A stretch of 64,000 bases of DNA, taken from Chitinophaga sp. S165. GTDB lineage: Bacteria; Bacteroidota; Bacteroidia; Chitinophagales; Chitinophagaceae. The stretch is from NCBI RefSeq assembly GCF_003182155.1, contig NZ_QGTG01000012.1:148558-212557 (forward strand). The letters run 5' to 3'. The notes under the pieces are model-generated. The model saw only the letters and a list, made by a program, of their open reading frames with translations. It was not told the origin of the DNA and did not search any database. A program made the translations under genes and the position numbers. Of this stretch, positions 8,302 to 18,508 are shown piece after piece. Within the stretch, counting starts at the first letter, position 1. Every line of letters begins with the position of its first letter.

Positions 8302-10260
8302 ATGAAACGTGTTCTTATTGTTGCCTCCATGCTGGTAATATGCGCCTGCAGGTTATACGCTCAAACCTATACGCCCATTGCCGTAACAGGTTTCAACAAT
8401 GACGGAGTAGCCGAAACAGGCGTCAATGCTACAGCTGTGACCACCACAGGGCTTGACATCCAGGAAAAAATACTCTACACATTTGATTTTGCTGCCGCCA
8501 ATAGTTTAGACGCAGGGATAGCGAACGATGGTGTTTTTTCTACCGGATTGCGTACTTATCAAATGGCGGGTTTTGCAGAAAACAATGTACTGTATCTGTC
8601 CAAACTGGGCGGCGTCCAGAATACAGTCGGTACAGGCACCCTGGCATTTACTACGCCCGGTGCATACAGTAAGATAAGCCTGTTATGCTTCTCTACCGAA
8701 CAGGGAAGTACGCTGGGGATTACGTTCAACTATACAGACGGTACAACATCACCACAGGTCGTTGCAAGCATCCTTGACTGGTTTGGCGGTATCAATCCTG
8801 TTTTTGATAGTTATGGCCGTATCAAAAGACAGCCTGCCGGACCGTATGCAGTAGAAGGACTTACCTCCAACGATCCACGTATTTATTGTATTGACATTGC
8901 TCCTGCATGTGAAAACCAGGCAAAGCCAATAGCATCTATCACTATAGAATACCTCATAAGCGGCGACTTCAATAACCTGTCCAGGGCCGTCTTTCTTGCT
9001 GTATCAGGATTGGCTTATGTTCCCGTTGCTGTTACTCCAGATGTAACGAAAGCCACCTGCGGCAACAGCGACGGTAGTATTGCCATCACCGCTACCGGTG
9101 GTGCATTCCCGCTTACTTATTCATGGAATACCACGCCAGTGCAAACCACAGAGGTAGCTACCGGCCTGCCTGCAGGCACGTATACCTGTACTGTTACAGA
9201 TGCCAATGGTTGTAACGCCGATTTTGCTGCTGATGTTAGTGAAGAATCCATGACGCTGCTGAAAGCCCTTGCCAAACCGGCCGATATTTGTTCCGGCACC
9301 ACTACAAAGCTGTATGCAATACCTACCGGCGGCAATATGAGATCATACACATGGGAACCAGGCAATATAACTGACTCCAGTTTTACCATTACACCTGATA
9401 CCACTACTACCTTCAAGCTTACTGCGGAAGACCAGAATGGTTGCCGTGTAATAGACAGCATCAAAGTGACCGTTACTAAAAAACCGGTTGTGCCGCTTGT
9501 ATCAGCACTGACCATCTGCCCCGATAGTACAGCTACTTTAAAAATAGATAATGCCACAACACCTTTTACCTACAACTGGTACTCCTATCCTTCCGGCGGC
9601 GACGTGGAAGGACAGGGAGCAACCTATATCACACCGGCAGTGGGAGCTGAAACCACATGGTATGTGGAAGCAGTAAATGGTCCCTGCAGCAGCGACAGAA
9701 CAGCGGTAACTGTTACACCGTATGACCGGGCTATCACGCCGGTAGTGAAAGCAGGAAATATTACTACTAACGGTGTTACCTTCACCTGGGAGCCAGTACC
9801 CGGTGCAACCGGCTATATTGTTTCTGTAGACGGCGGTACATATGTAACACCAAGCACCGGAAACAACGGTACATCACATCTGGTAACCAGTATTACTAAC
9901 CAGGAGTCGATATCTATTAAAGTGATCGCTCTTGGCCCTATAGCCTGTCAGAATAGTTTGCCAGGCCTGGCTTCCGCAAAACCGAAACCAGGAGAAATAT
10001 TCATCCCGAATGCCTTTACGCCCAATGGCGACGGTAAGAATGACAATTTCAAACCGGAGGGCACTACGATATCCGCCATTGACATGAAAGTATTCAATCA
10101 ATGGGGAGAACTGATCTATCAGACTAATCAGCTGACTGGCTGGAATGGTACCTATAATGGTAAACTGCAGCCTACAGGAGTATACACTTACACTGTAAGA
10201 ATTACACTGAATAATAAAACCGAACTGACAAAAAAAGGCGCCATAAACCTTCTACGATAG
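8302..10260 (+). CDS. T9SS type B secreted protein, paralogue of the upstream gene
   Basis: A 652-residue protein with a signal peptide (CACRLYAQ). The first 240 residues are clearly homologous to the upstream protein: both start YTPxxVTGFN, share RTYQM and the YTDGT repeat, and contain a YSWNTTPVQTT segment. The middle holds SprB-like and Ig-like repeats and a fibronectin-like segment. The end is a type B sorting domain (NAFTPNGDGKNDNF, FNQWGELIYQT, GVYTYTVRI). The pair looks like a tandem duplication that then diverged by gain or loss of middle repeats. A strong terminator follows at 10288. Confidence 0.85.
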   Translation: MKRVLIVASMLVICACRLYAQTYTPIAVTGFNNDGVAETGVNATAVTTTGLDIQEKILYTFDFAAANSLDAGIANDGVFSTGLRTYQMAGFAENNVLYLSKLGGVQNTVGTGTLAFTTPGAYSKISLLCFSTEQGSTLGITFNYTDGTTSPQVVASILDWFGGINPVFDSYGRIKRQPAGPYAVEGLTSNDPRIYCIDIAPACENQAKPIASITIEYLISGDFNNLSRAVFLAVSGLAYVPVAVTPDVTKATCGNSDGSIAITATGGAFPLTYSWNTTPVQTTEVATGLPAGTYTCTVTDANGCNADFAADVSEESMTLLKALAKPADICSGTTTKLYAIPTGGNMRSYTWEPGNITDSSFTITPDTTTTFKLTAEDQNGCRVIDSIKVTVTKKPVVPLVSALTICPDSTATLKIDNATTPFTYNWYSYPSGGDVEGQGATYITPAVGAETTWYVEAVNGPCSSDRTAVTVTPYDRAITPVVKAGNITTNGVTFTWEPVPGATGYIVSVDGGTYVTPSTGNNGTSHLVTSITNQESISIKVIALGPIACQNSLPGLASAKPKPGEIFIPNAFTPNGDGKNDNFKPEGTTISAIDMKVFNQWGELIYQTNQLTGWNGTYNGKLQPTGVYTYTVRITLNNKTELTKKGAINLLR

Positions 10261-10287
10261 ACACTGTTAAAGATCCGTTTTATTCAA

Positions 10288-10330
10288 GGGCATTCTGAAA
10301 GTAGTATACTTTCGGAATGCCCTTCTTTAT
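10288..10330 (+). terminator. terminator after the type B surface protein pair
   Basis: GGGCATTCTGAAAG pairs with CTTTCGGAATGCCC over 14 bp (one G-U pair) around a seven-base loop and is followed by TTCTTTATT. It lies 28 bases after the stop at 10260. Confidence 0.85.
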
Positions 10331-10489
10331 TATAACACCGTTAGATAATGAGGACCGTACATCATTCCGCCCTGAAAAAACATTCAATGTATCTGAAACA
10401 CAATCATTCATATAGTAATAGCCCAGACTACTAAAAAAGATAGTACCTTGCCGGGGGAATATTTAACAGCGGGATAAGCGTTTTCTACT

Positions 10490-10531
10490 CATCTTTGCGC
10501 CGTTGCATTTATTAACCTCCCATCAGGTTAA
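10490..10531 (+). promoter_or_regulatory. candidate promoter and operator of the dehydrogenase gene
   Basis: CATCTTTG at 10490-10497 matches the Bacteroidota -7 box except for its first base. Just downstream, TTAACCT and AGGTTAA (10512-10518 and 10525-10531) form a 7-bp inverted repeat where transcription would begin, a usual place for a repressor. The remaining 170 bases to the gene at 10700 would be an unusually long leader with no recognised riboswitch. Confidence 0.35.
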
Positions 10532-10699
10532 ACGTCATGAGAATAGACACAACGGACATGTTGCAGCATATAGAAACCACATCCACCATTAATCATTATA
10601 AAAGAAACAACATTAAAGCAGTGTGTATTGAGCATCATGGCTTCAATCTTCTCCAGATGTCTCTCCGTGCAAACACTAAAATTCTGAACTAATCTGACA

Positions 10700-11509
10700 A
10701 TGAAAAAAGTAATTCTCGTTACCGGCGCATCTACAGGCCTGGGTTTCGCTACTGCCAAAATACTGGCAGCAGAAGGGCATACCGTTTATGGCACCAGCCG
10801 GGATATCAAACGTATTAAAGATGCTCCTTTCAAGCCGCTGCAGATGGACATTACCGACGATGCTTCTGTAAATACTGCCATTGCCCAGATCATCAAAAAT
10901 GACGGCCAGATAGATGTGGTGGTTAACAACGCCGGTAATGGCATTGTTGCACCGCTGTATGCAACGCCTGTGGACGAAGCCAAAAGACAATTTGAGGTAA
11001 ATTTCTTCGGTATGGTGCGTGTGAACAGTGCTGTTCTTCCCGGAATGATCGAACGGAAAAGTGGCATGATCGTGCAGATCAGTTCATTGGGCGGTCTGTT
11101 CGGTTTGCCTTACCAGGGCATGTACTGTGCTTCCAAATTCGCGGTGGAAGGATACTCAGAAAGCCTTCGCATGGAACTATTATATACTGGCGTTAAAGTA
11201 GCTGTTGTAAATCCGGGCGACTTCAAAACCTCATTTACAGACAACCGCGAGAAATTACCGTTTTCCCTGTCGCACGAGAAATTGCAAAAAGACTTCGATG
11301 CCGCCGTCGCCTGTATGGGAAGGGATGAACAGAATGGCAGTCATCCGGATGTAGTGGCCAAAAAGATCAGTAAGATCATCTCCAAAGCCAATCCGGCACA
11401 CAATTATCTGGTAGGCGCCCTGGGACAGACCATAGTACCGACGCTGAAAGCCATCCTCCCCGGAAAGATGTTCGCGAAGCTGATGAACGGCCACTATGGT
11501 ATTAAATAG
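10700..11509 (+). CDS. short-chain dehydrogenase/reductase
   Basis: A 269-residue classical SDR. The cofactor motif TGASTGLG is at residues 8-15, NNAG at 76-79, the catalytic Ser near 128-129 (QISSLGG), and Tyr142/Lys146 in YCASK. The acid and basic residues after strand 2 (GTSRD) are compatible with NADP use. The substrate cannot be told from sequence; the C-terminal half (FKTSFTDNREK) resembles broad-specificity ketoreductases. It is monocistronic, between two terminators. Confidence 0.88.
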   Translation: MKKVILVTGASTGLGFATAKILAAEGHTVYGTSRDIKRIKDAPFKPLQMDITDDASVNTAIAQIIKNDGQIDVVVNNAGNGIVAPLYATPVDEAKRQFEVNFFGMVRVNSAVLPGMIERKSGMIVQISSLGGLFGLPYQGMYCASKFAVEGYSESLRMELLYTGVKVAVVNPGDFKTSFTDNREKLPFSLSHEKLQKDFDAAVACMGRDEQNGSHPDVVAKKISKIISKANPAHNYLVGALGQTIVPTLKAILPGKMFAKLMNGHYGIK

Positions 11510-11551
11510 CCACATGCTCCTTTGAAGCACTCAGGAATTAGTATATTTTGT

Positions 11552-11600
11552 AATAGGGTTGATTAATAGCCATTGCGCTTAATCAGCCCTATTTCTTTTC
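11552..11600 (+). terminator. terminator of the dehydrogenase gene
   Basis: AATAGGGTTGATTAA pairs with TTAATCAGCCCTATT over 15 bp with one G-U pair, followed by TCTTTTC. It starts 43 bases after the stop codon. Confidence 0.8.
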
Positions 11601-11734
11601 AGAGGCCCTTAAGCAACCCCGTCCGTAAAAAACTTTGATTTTTACAACTATTCATTTGAATGAAACAATAAAACGAACAGGATTCTTGCCAACTTTACAT
11701 CGTATTTGAAGGTACTCAACGGACAGAAGACAGT

Positions 11735-11770
11735 AAAAAAGAACCACGTTTGACGGGTGGTTCTTTTTTT
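11735..11770 (+). terminator. orphan terminator upstream of the two-component operon
   Basis: AAAAGAACCAC pairs with GTGGTTCTTTT around a short loop and is followed by seven T. No gene lies between this hairpin and the dehydrogenase terminator 135 bases upstream. It may end a short untranslated RNA, or act as an attenuator in the leader of the response-regulator operon whose start codon is 74 bases downstream. Confidence 0.7.
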
Positions 11771-11843
11771 ATAGAATGTAACAGATATATAAAGTCATTA
11801 CTTCAAGATTCCTTCAAAGTTTAAAACGAATTATGCAGTTGAT

Positions 11844-12527
11844 ATGAAAGTACTGCTCGTTGAAGATAATATGGAGCTGGCCGGCAGCATTAATAATTTT
11901 CTCGAAAAAGAAGGTTATCTGTGCGAAGTGAGTTACACCAGCAATGAAGCACATGATAAATTGGTTTCGTTTCAATATGATTGTGTGCTGCTGGATATTA
12001 CATTGCCTGATGGCAACGGGCTGGAACTTCTTCAGTTTATTCACCTGGAGAAGATTGACTGCTGTGTGCTGATCATTTCTGCAAGGAACTCTTTAGACGA
12101 TAAGATAACAGGATTGGAGGGCGGCGCCGATGATTATCTGACCAAACCATTTCATCTCACCGAATTGCACGCCCGCCTGAGAGCGATATACAGGAGAAAG
12201 AAATTACAGGGTAACAACATTATTACATTTAACGAGATAACATTGAATACCGATACCCTGGAAGCCGTCGTGAATGATGTGAGGCTGGACGTGACACCAA
12301 AGGAATTTGACCTCCTGCTTTATTTCCTTGTCAACAAGAACAGGGTCTTATCGCGTCAGTCTATTGCCGCGCATCTGTGGGGCGACTATACCGACAATCT
12401 GGCCAATTTTGATTTCGTATACCAGCATGTTAAAAACCTCCGCAAGAAGATACATGCCGCAGAAGGCGGAGATTATATTAATACGGTATATGGATTAGGG
12501 TACAAATTTAATACTGCCATGTCATGA
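11844..12527 (+). CDS. OmpR-family response regulator
   Basis: 227 residues. The receiver domain has the acidic pair ED (residues 7-8), the phosphate-accepting Asp51 in CVLLDITLPDG, and the conserved Lys in LTKPF. Residues 130-225 form the winged-helix DNA-binding domain with LTPKEFDLL-like and GYKF ends. It overlaps the sensor kinase by four bases, and the kinase is followed by efflux genes, so it most likely activates the efflux operon in response to a membrane or toxic signal. Confidence 0.9.
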   Translation: MKVLLVEDNMELAGSINNFLEKEGYLCEVSYTSNEAHDKLVSFQYDCVLLDITLPDGNGLELLQFIHLEKIDCCVLIISARNSLDDKITGLEGGADDYLTKPFHLTELHARLRAIYRRKKLQGNNIITFNEITLNTDTLEAVVNDVRLDVTPKEFDLLLYFLVNKNRVLSRQSIAAHLWGDYTDNLANFDFVYQHVKNLRKKIHAAEGGDYINTVYGLGYKFNTAMS

Positions 12528-13858
12528 AACTGATCAACAAATTCACCTTGTGGTACCTCTGCATCACACTGGCAGCAATGCTTGTAGGAGTGGCGATCGC
12601 TTACAATAAAGTAAAGTCAGGGATTGACCAGGCAGAGATCAACAGGTTGAAAGTATTCAATGACCAGATGGCCCGTCAGATGCAAAGAGGCGTATCCCCT
12701 GATACCTACATGCGTGGCAGGCCTGCAGAAATTACGCTGTTGCAAAATGAGATACCGGTGAACAGGTTCGAAGTGCATGAGCATACATTCTACAATACCA
12801 TGTTACAGCACAGGGAATGCCGGCTGACTGTTACTTCTTTTTATAAGATAAACGGGCAGTATTATAGCATCTCCTCCTATAATTATATCACCAAAGCAAA
12901 AGAGATCCTGCAGGGATTACTAAGTTCCTTCATCTGGATCTTTGCCATACTCCTGGCACTGGCAGTATTGTCTGCCCGCTTTGTATCACGGTTGATACTG
13001 GCGCCTTTTCATCACACGATGAAAAAAGTCCGCTCGTTCAACCTGAAAGATAAGAAGCCATTACAACTGCCGGAGGTCAATGCAGCAGAACTTAAAACGT
13101 TGAACAGCTTTCTGAACGGGATGACTGACAAGGCGCTGGACGATTACCGCTCACTGAAAGAATTCACCGAAAACGCATCCCATGAATTACAGACGCCGGT
13201 GGCCGTACTGCGGAACAAACTGGAACTGATGACAGAAGCCTACCTGCACGGGAAAGAACCAGATACTATTACGGGGCTGATCGCGGATATGCAAAACGCC
13301 ATTGACAAGCTATCGAGAATAAACAGTTCACTGACCTTACTAGCCAGGCTGGAAAACAATGAATTTGGCAATAAGCAGTCTATTTCCTTCAGTCAGCTAA
13401 CGACAGATGCGTTGCAAAGCTTTTCCGAGCTGATAGACATGAAAGCCATTACACTGGATACGAAGATCACGCCAGGCGTATCTGTACAGTTACATCCCGC
13501 GCTGACAGATATTCTGCTGGGCAACCTGCTCAGTAATGCGATCCGGCACAATGTACAAGGTGGTACTATCAGGGTAAGCCTGGTTAAATCAAGGCTGATC
13601 ATCAGCAATACGGGAAACCAGCCGGATGTACCTACTACAGAGCTGTTCAAGCGTTTCAAGAAAGGCAGGAAGAACAGCGACTCGATAGGAATAGGTCTGG
13701 CTATCGTGAAACAGATCTGTGCCGTCAACCATTTTAATATTAAATATGACTATGCCGGTGGATGGCATACTATGCAAATAATTTTCGAGGAATCAACAGA
13801 GAGCACAATGTCAGATAAGGAAAACGCCAACGCACTATTTCCTGAAAAGCAACATTAG
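12524..13858 (+). CDS. sensor histidine kinase
   Basis: 444 residues. Membrane segments at about 8-27 and 133-157 flank a periplasmic sensor of about 105 residues. The dimerisation domain has FTENASHELQTPVAVL with phospho-acceptor His220. The ATPase domain has the N box LLGNLLSNAIRHN and the G box DSIGIGLAIVKQ. It is the partner of the response regulator it overlaps. The C-terminal 25 residues after the ATPase domain are acidic and not part of the core fold. Confidence 0.9.
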   Translation: MKLINKFTLWYLCITLAAMLVGVAIAYNKVKSGIDQAEINRLKVFNDQMARQMQRGVSPDTYMRGRPAEITLLQNEIPVNRFEVHEHTFYNTMLQHRECRLTVTSFYKINGQYYSISSYNYITKAKEILQGLLSSFIWIFAILLALAVLSARFVSRLILAPFHHTMKKVRSFNLKDKKPLQLPEVNAAELKTLNSFLNGMTDKALDDYRSLKEFTENASHELQTPVAVLRNKLELMTEAYLHGKEPDTITGLIADMQNAIDKLSRINSSLTLLARLENNEFGNKQSISFSQLTTDALQSFSELIDMKAITLDTKITPGVSVQLHPALTDILLGNLLSNAIRHNVQGGTIRVSLVKSRLIISNTGNQPDVPTTELFKRFKKGRKNSDSIGIGLAIVKQICAVNHFNIKYDYAGGWHTMQIIFEESTESTMSDKENANALFPEKQH

Positions 13859-13887
13859 TGTTCATGGTCTAATGTTCAAGTATTATC

Positions 13888-15288
13888 ATGCAAACAAAAA
13901 GAATCGTCGTGATCCTGTTCCTGCTGTTATGGCACGGATCGATGGAAGTTTTACACGCACAACAGGTACTGACGTTGAAAGAGGCTGTACAGACAGCACT
14001 AGCCAACTACGGATCAATTAAGGCCAAGGCTAATTACCTCAATGCCTCAAAGTCCACCGTCACACAGGCAAAGCGGGACTATCTACCGAACCTTAACCTT
14101 TCGGCCCAGCAGGATTACGGTACAGTAAACGGACAGTTCGGTCCATCTTATGGTCTGAATGGGCTGGCGGTATCCTCATCAGGTCCTACCCTGCCATCAC
14201 AAAACTGGAACGCTGCATTTGGCGGCCTTTATCTTGCCAACGTAAACTGGGATTTCTTTGCTTTCGGCCGTGCCAAAGAGAAGATCAAAACAGCACAGGC
14301 AGTAGTAGCCAGAGATCAGGCGGATTGGGAACAGGAACAATTCCAGCAATCAGTAAGAGTAGCTGGGGCCTATCTCAATCTACTGGCAGCACAACGCCTC
14401 ACCAGGTCATGGTGGAACAACCTGGAACGTGCGGATACATTTCGTGCAGTGGTCGTAACAAGAGCCAAGAACGGATTGATACCAGGTGTTGATTCTACCC
14501 TGGCTAATGCAGAAGTGTCCAATGCAAAGATCGCTTATACAAAAGCAAAAGATGTGGAACAGACACAGGCAAACCAGTTGGCAGTATTGATGGGCGTACC
14601 TCCTACTGAATTCACACTGGATACGCTGTTCATTGCACGTATTCCCGCAGCACTGACGGATAGTGTGAATACGGCAGTACAGGGGCATCCTTTGCTGAAG
14701 TATTATGAAAACCGTATCAAACTGAGTGATGAACAGACACGCTATATACACACACTGAACTTTCCTGCGTTCTCCGTATTCGGTGTTATGCAGACAAGAG
14801 GTTCAGGCTTTGACGCCAACTATATAACAGACCAGACAGCATATAACAAAGGCTACTGGGATGGTGTAAAACCCGATCGTAGTAATTATTTACTGGGCGT
14901 AGGCGTAACCTGGAACATTACTTCTCCGCTGAGAGTGAAACACCAGGCAGCTTCCCAGAAATTCATATCTAAGGGCCTGCAGGATGAATATGAACTGGTA
15001 CGTCAGCAACTGACAGCACAGTTATCACTGTCTGACACCCGGATCCAGAATGCACTTGTTAACTATGCAGAAGCTCCTATACAGGTCAATGCGGCGACAG
15101 AAGCCTACCAGCAAAGGACTGTCCTGTACAGGAACGGGCTGAATACGATCGTAGACGTAACACAGGTCTTCTACACACTGAACCGTGCGGAAACAGACCG
15201 TGATATCGCCTACACTAACGTATGGCAGGCACTGTTACTGAAAGCTGCTGCTACCGGCAATTTCTCTCTATTCATCAATGAATTCTAA
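13888..15288 (+). CDS. TolC-like outer membrane efflux protein
   Basis: 466 residues with a signal peptide (residues 1-25, ending LHAQ). The start of the mature part, VLTLKEAVQTALANY, is the typical first helix of the outer membrane efflux family, and the long helical stretches at 130-240 and 345-440 match its two coiled-coil repeats. It forms the outer-membrane channel for the RND pump encoded four bases downstream. Confidence 0.88.
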   Translation: MQTKRIVVILFLLLWHGSMEVLHAQQVLTLKEAVQTALANYGSIKAKANYLNASKSTVTQAKRDYLPNLNLSAQQDYGTVNGQFGPSYGLNGLAVSSSGPTLPSQNWNAAFGGLYLANVNWDFFAFGRAKEKIKTAQAVVARDQADWEQEQFQQSVRVAGAYLNLLAAQRLTRSWWNNLERADTFRAVVVTRAKNGLIPGVDSTLANAEVSNAKIAYTKAKDVEQTQANQLAVLMGVPPTEFTLDTLFIARIPAALTDSVNTAVQGHPLLKYYENRIKLSDEQTRYIHTLNFPAFSVFGVMQTRGSGFDANYITDQTAYNKGYWDGVKPDRSNYLLGVGVTWNITSPLRVKHQAASQKFISKGLQDEYELVRQQLTAQLSLSDTRIQNALVNYAEAPIQVNAATEAYQQRTVLYRNGLNTIVDVTQVFYTLNRAETDRDIAYTNVWQALLLKAAATGNFSLFINEF

Positions 15289-15292
15289 TTAA

Positions 15293-18200
15293 ATGAACCT
15301 GATAAGATCAGCATTACGCAAACCAATATCCATACTGGTAATAGTGGCTGCCCTCTTCTTCTTCGGCATAGGCGCTGTAAGAACGATCAAGGTAGACATC
15401 TTCCCAAAACTGGACCTGCCGGTGATGTATATTGCCCATCCATTCGGAGGATATACTCCTACCCAGATGGAAGCATACTTTGGTAAACAATATATCAACG
15501 TCCTGCTTTACGTAAATGGTATCAAAACCATTGAAACAAAAAATATACAAGGGCTTACACTCATCAAGGTGAGTTTTTATCCAGGTACGAACATGGCACA
15601 GGCACAAGCAGAACTGAGTGCCTTCTGTAACCGTATACAGGCCATTTTCCCTCCAGGCTCACAACCACCCTTCATTATCCGTTTTGACGCCTCTACCCTG
15701 CCCGTGGGCGAGCTGGTATTAAGCAGCGAAAAACGTAACAATAACGAGTTGCTGGACCTTGCCAACACTTATGTACGTTCCTCTTTCACCTCCATTCCCG
15801 GTCTGGTGTCTGCACCTCCCTTTGGTGGTAACTTACGTACTGTAGTGGTGAAGGCAGATCCTGAACTGCTCCGTTCTCATAATATGACGCCGGATCAGCT
15901 GGTAGAAGCATTGCGCATCAACAACCAGACCTCACCATCCGGTAATGTACGTATCGGCGATATTAACTTCATTACACCCGCTAACACCGCGATTCGCACA
16001 GTAAAGGACTTTGAGAACATCCCGATTTTCAAAGGAGGTGTACAAAACCTTTATCTGCGTGATGTAGCGACAGTAGAAGACGGAGCTGACATCACCACAG
16101 GTTATGCACTGGTGAACGGACGCCGTTCTGTATACTTAAGTGTGGCAAAATCCGGTGATGCGTCTACCTGGGATGTGGTTCAGAAACTGAAAAAAGCATT
16201 GCCTAAATTCCAGTCACTGCTTCCGGAAGATGTGAAACTGACATATGAATTTGACCAGTCGGTATATGTGATCAACGCTGTAAAAAGCCTTATCAGCGAG
16301 GGTGCTATCGGTGCGATCCTTACAGGGCTTATGGTACTACTCTTCCTCGGAGATCCGAGAGGAGCGCTGATCGTGATACTGACTATTCCGACCTCCATCA
16401 TAGCGGCAGTACTCTGCTTGAAAGTAGCAGGACAGACCATCAACATCATGACACTAAGTGGTCTTGCACTGGCTATCGGTATCCTGGTGGATGAGAGTAC
16501 GGTAACGATAGAGAATATACACCAGCATCTTGACATGGGTAAACCGAAAGGACTGGCCATCTGGGATGCGTGTAAGGAAATTGCCTTCCCGAAATTGCTC
16601 ATCCTGTTCTGTATCCTTGCGGTATTTGCACCGGCGTTCACAATGGGTGGTATTCCGGGATCACTGTTCCTGCCACTGGCGCTAGCTATTGGCTTCGCAA
16701 TGATCATTTCTTACTTTCTGGCGCAAACCTTTGTTCCTATCATGGCTAACTGGCTGATGAAGGAACATCCGCATACGGGACATGAGCCGGACCATATCCT
16801 GAGTAAGAAAGAACTTGCAGAAAGAGCTGATATAAACAGTAACGGTAAGCTTTCGATGTTCGAGCGCTTACGTAACCGTTTCATGCGTTTCATGGAGCGG
16901 ATCATGCCGGCCCGCAAACTGATCGTATCGGTATATGTTATAGCGGGTATAGGATTGGTTGCGCTGATGCTCAATACTATCGGAAGGGACGTACTGCCGC
17001 GTGGTAACGGCAGCCAGTTCCAGTTGAGATTGCGTGCGCCAGAAGGCACCCGTGCTGAAAGAACAGAAGAGATCACCATAAAAACGGTCAATGCTATCAG
17101 AAGCATTGTAGGACCGGAAAATGTATCTATTTCATCATCTTACGTGGGACAACACCCCGGACAATTCTCCATCAGCCCGATCTACCTGTTCATGCCAGGA
17201 CCGCAGGAAGCAGTAATACAGGTTGCGTTGAAAGAAGACTATAAGGTGAATATGGACGAACTGAAAGATAAGATCAGGGAAAAGATGAGGGCAGAATTAC
17301 CGGGTGTTAGTCCTTCATTCGAGCCGATAGAACTCACCGATAAGATCCTCAGTCAGGGTTCTCCTACGCCAATAGAAATAAGACTTTCCGGCAGGAACAA
17401 ACAGCTCAATGAGCAATATGCTGCGAAGGTAATCGACAAACTGAAAAAGATCCCTTATCTCAGGGATGTGCAGCTTGGACAGTCTACCAAATATCCTTCT
17501 CTGAGGATCACTATTGACCGGGTACGTGCAGCACAGCTGGGAGTGGATGTAAGTGACATCTCCCGTTCGCTGATCGCGTCTACTTCTTCCTCCCGTTACA
17601 CAGAGAAGAATATCTGGATAGATGAGAAATCAAACTTAAGCTACAGTGTTCAGGTACAGATACCGGAAAATAAAATGACCGCTATTGAGGACATCGCAGA
17701 AATTCCTTTGCTGAAGAACGCCAGCAGACCGGTATTAGGAGATGTGGCTACAATAACGAGAGACACTACTTACGGTGAAGCAGATAACCTGGGTGCTATT
17801 CCTTCACTTTCTGTTACGGCCAATACAAACAATATTGACCTGGGTACGGCGACTGACGATGTAAACAAGGCGATTGCTTCTATCGGAGAACTGCCACGTG
17901 GTCTCAGCGTTGAACTGATCGGTCTGAGCTCAACACTCACTGAAACACTGGACAGCCTGCAATCAGGATTGGTGGTAGCGGTGATAGTGATCTTCCTCAT
18001 GCTGGCAGCTAATTTCCAGTCCTTCAAGGTATCAATGGTAGTACTGGCCTCTGTGCCGGCAGTATTGATCGGTTCACTGACCTTACTGATTATCACCGGG
18101 TCTACGTTGAACCTGCAGTCTTATATGGGTATCATCATGTCGGTGGGCGTATCCATCTCGAATGCCGTGTTACTGATCACGAATGCGGAGCAATTACGAT

Positions 18201-18508
18201 TGGGCAACGGGAATGCTTTACTTTCTGCAAAAGAAGCAGTAGCATTACGTCTCCGTCCGATCCTGATGACCAGCCTTGCGATGGTAGCAGGTATGATCCC
18301 GATGGCGAGCGGCCTGGGAGAATCCGGCGACCAGACATCCCCGCTGGGACGTGCCGTGATCGGCGGGTTGATCGCCTCAACCTTCAGCACCCTCTTCATA
18401 CTACCGCTGGTATTCGCATGGGCGCAGGGCAAGGCTAACACACAATCGGTATCGCTTGATCCGGAAGATAAAGAAAGTAAAAACTATGTACCATCCTTAC
18501 ATGAATAA
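15293..18508 (+). CDS. RND-family efflux pump (AcrB/HAE type)
   Basis: 1071 residues, the usual length. The first membrane segment (ISILVIVAALFFFGIG) is followed by the porter motif DIFPKLDLPV, and the two halves of the pump repeat at about 1-530 and 540-1050. The fourth membrane segment reads LAIGILVDESTVTIENI: the usual Asp-Asp proton pair is Asp-Glu here. The substrate cannot be read from sequence. Unusually for an RND operon, the periplasmic adaptor gene comes after the pump, its start overlapping the pump stop. Confidence 0.9.
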   Translation: MNLIRSALRKPISILVIVAALFFFGIGAVRTIKVDIFPKLDLPVMYIAHPFGGYTPTQMEAYFGKQYINVLLYVNGIKTIETKNIQGLTLIKVSFYPGTNMAQAQAELSAFCNRIQAIFPPGSQPPFIIRFDASTLPVGELVLSSEKRNNNELLDLANTYVRSSFTSIPGLVSAPPFGGNLRTVVVKADPELLRSHNMTPDQLVEALRINNQTSPSGNVRIGDINFITPANTAIRTVKDFENIPIFKGGVQNLYLRDVATVEDGADITTGYALVNGRRSVYLSVAKSGDASTWDVVQKLKKALPKFQSLLPEDVKLTYEFDQSVYVINAVKSLISEGAIGAILTGLMVLLFLGDPRGALIVILTIPTSIIAAVLCLKVAGQTINIMTLSGLALAIGILVDESTVTIENIHQHLDMGKPKGLAIWDACKEIAFPKLLILFCILAVFAPAFTMGGIPGSLFLPLALAIGFAMIISYFLAQTFVPIMANWLMKEHPHTGHEPDHILSKKELAERADINSNGKLSMFERLRNRFMRFMERIMPARKLIVSVYVIAGIGLVALMLNTIGRDVLPRGNGSQFQLRLRAPEGTRAERTEEITIKTVNAIRSIVGPENVSISSSYVGQHPGQFSISPIYLFMPGPQEAVIQVALKEDYKVNMDELKDKIREKMRAELPGVSPSFEPIELTDKILSQGSPTPIEIRLSGRNKQLNEQYAAKVIDKLKKIPYLRDVQLGQSTKYPSLRITIDRVRAAQLGVDVSDISRSLIASTSSSRYTEKNIWIDEKSNLSYSVQVQIPENKMTAIEDIAEIPLLKNASRPVLGDVATITRDTTYGEADNLGAIPSLSVTANTNNIDLGTATDDVNKAIASIGELPRGLSVELIGLSSTLTETLDSLQSGLVVAVIVIFLMLAANFQSFKVSMVVLASVPAVLIGSLTLLIITGSTLNLQSYMGIIMSVGVSISNAVLLITNAEQLRLGNGNALLSAKEAVALRLRPILMTSLAMVAGMIPMASGLGESGDQTSPLGRAVIGGLIASTFSTLFILPLVFAWAQGKANTQSVSLDPEDKESKNYVPSLHE

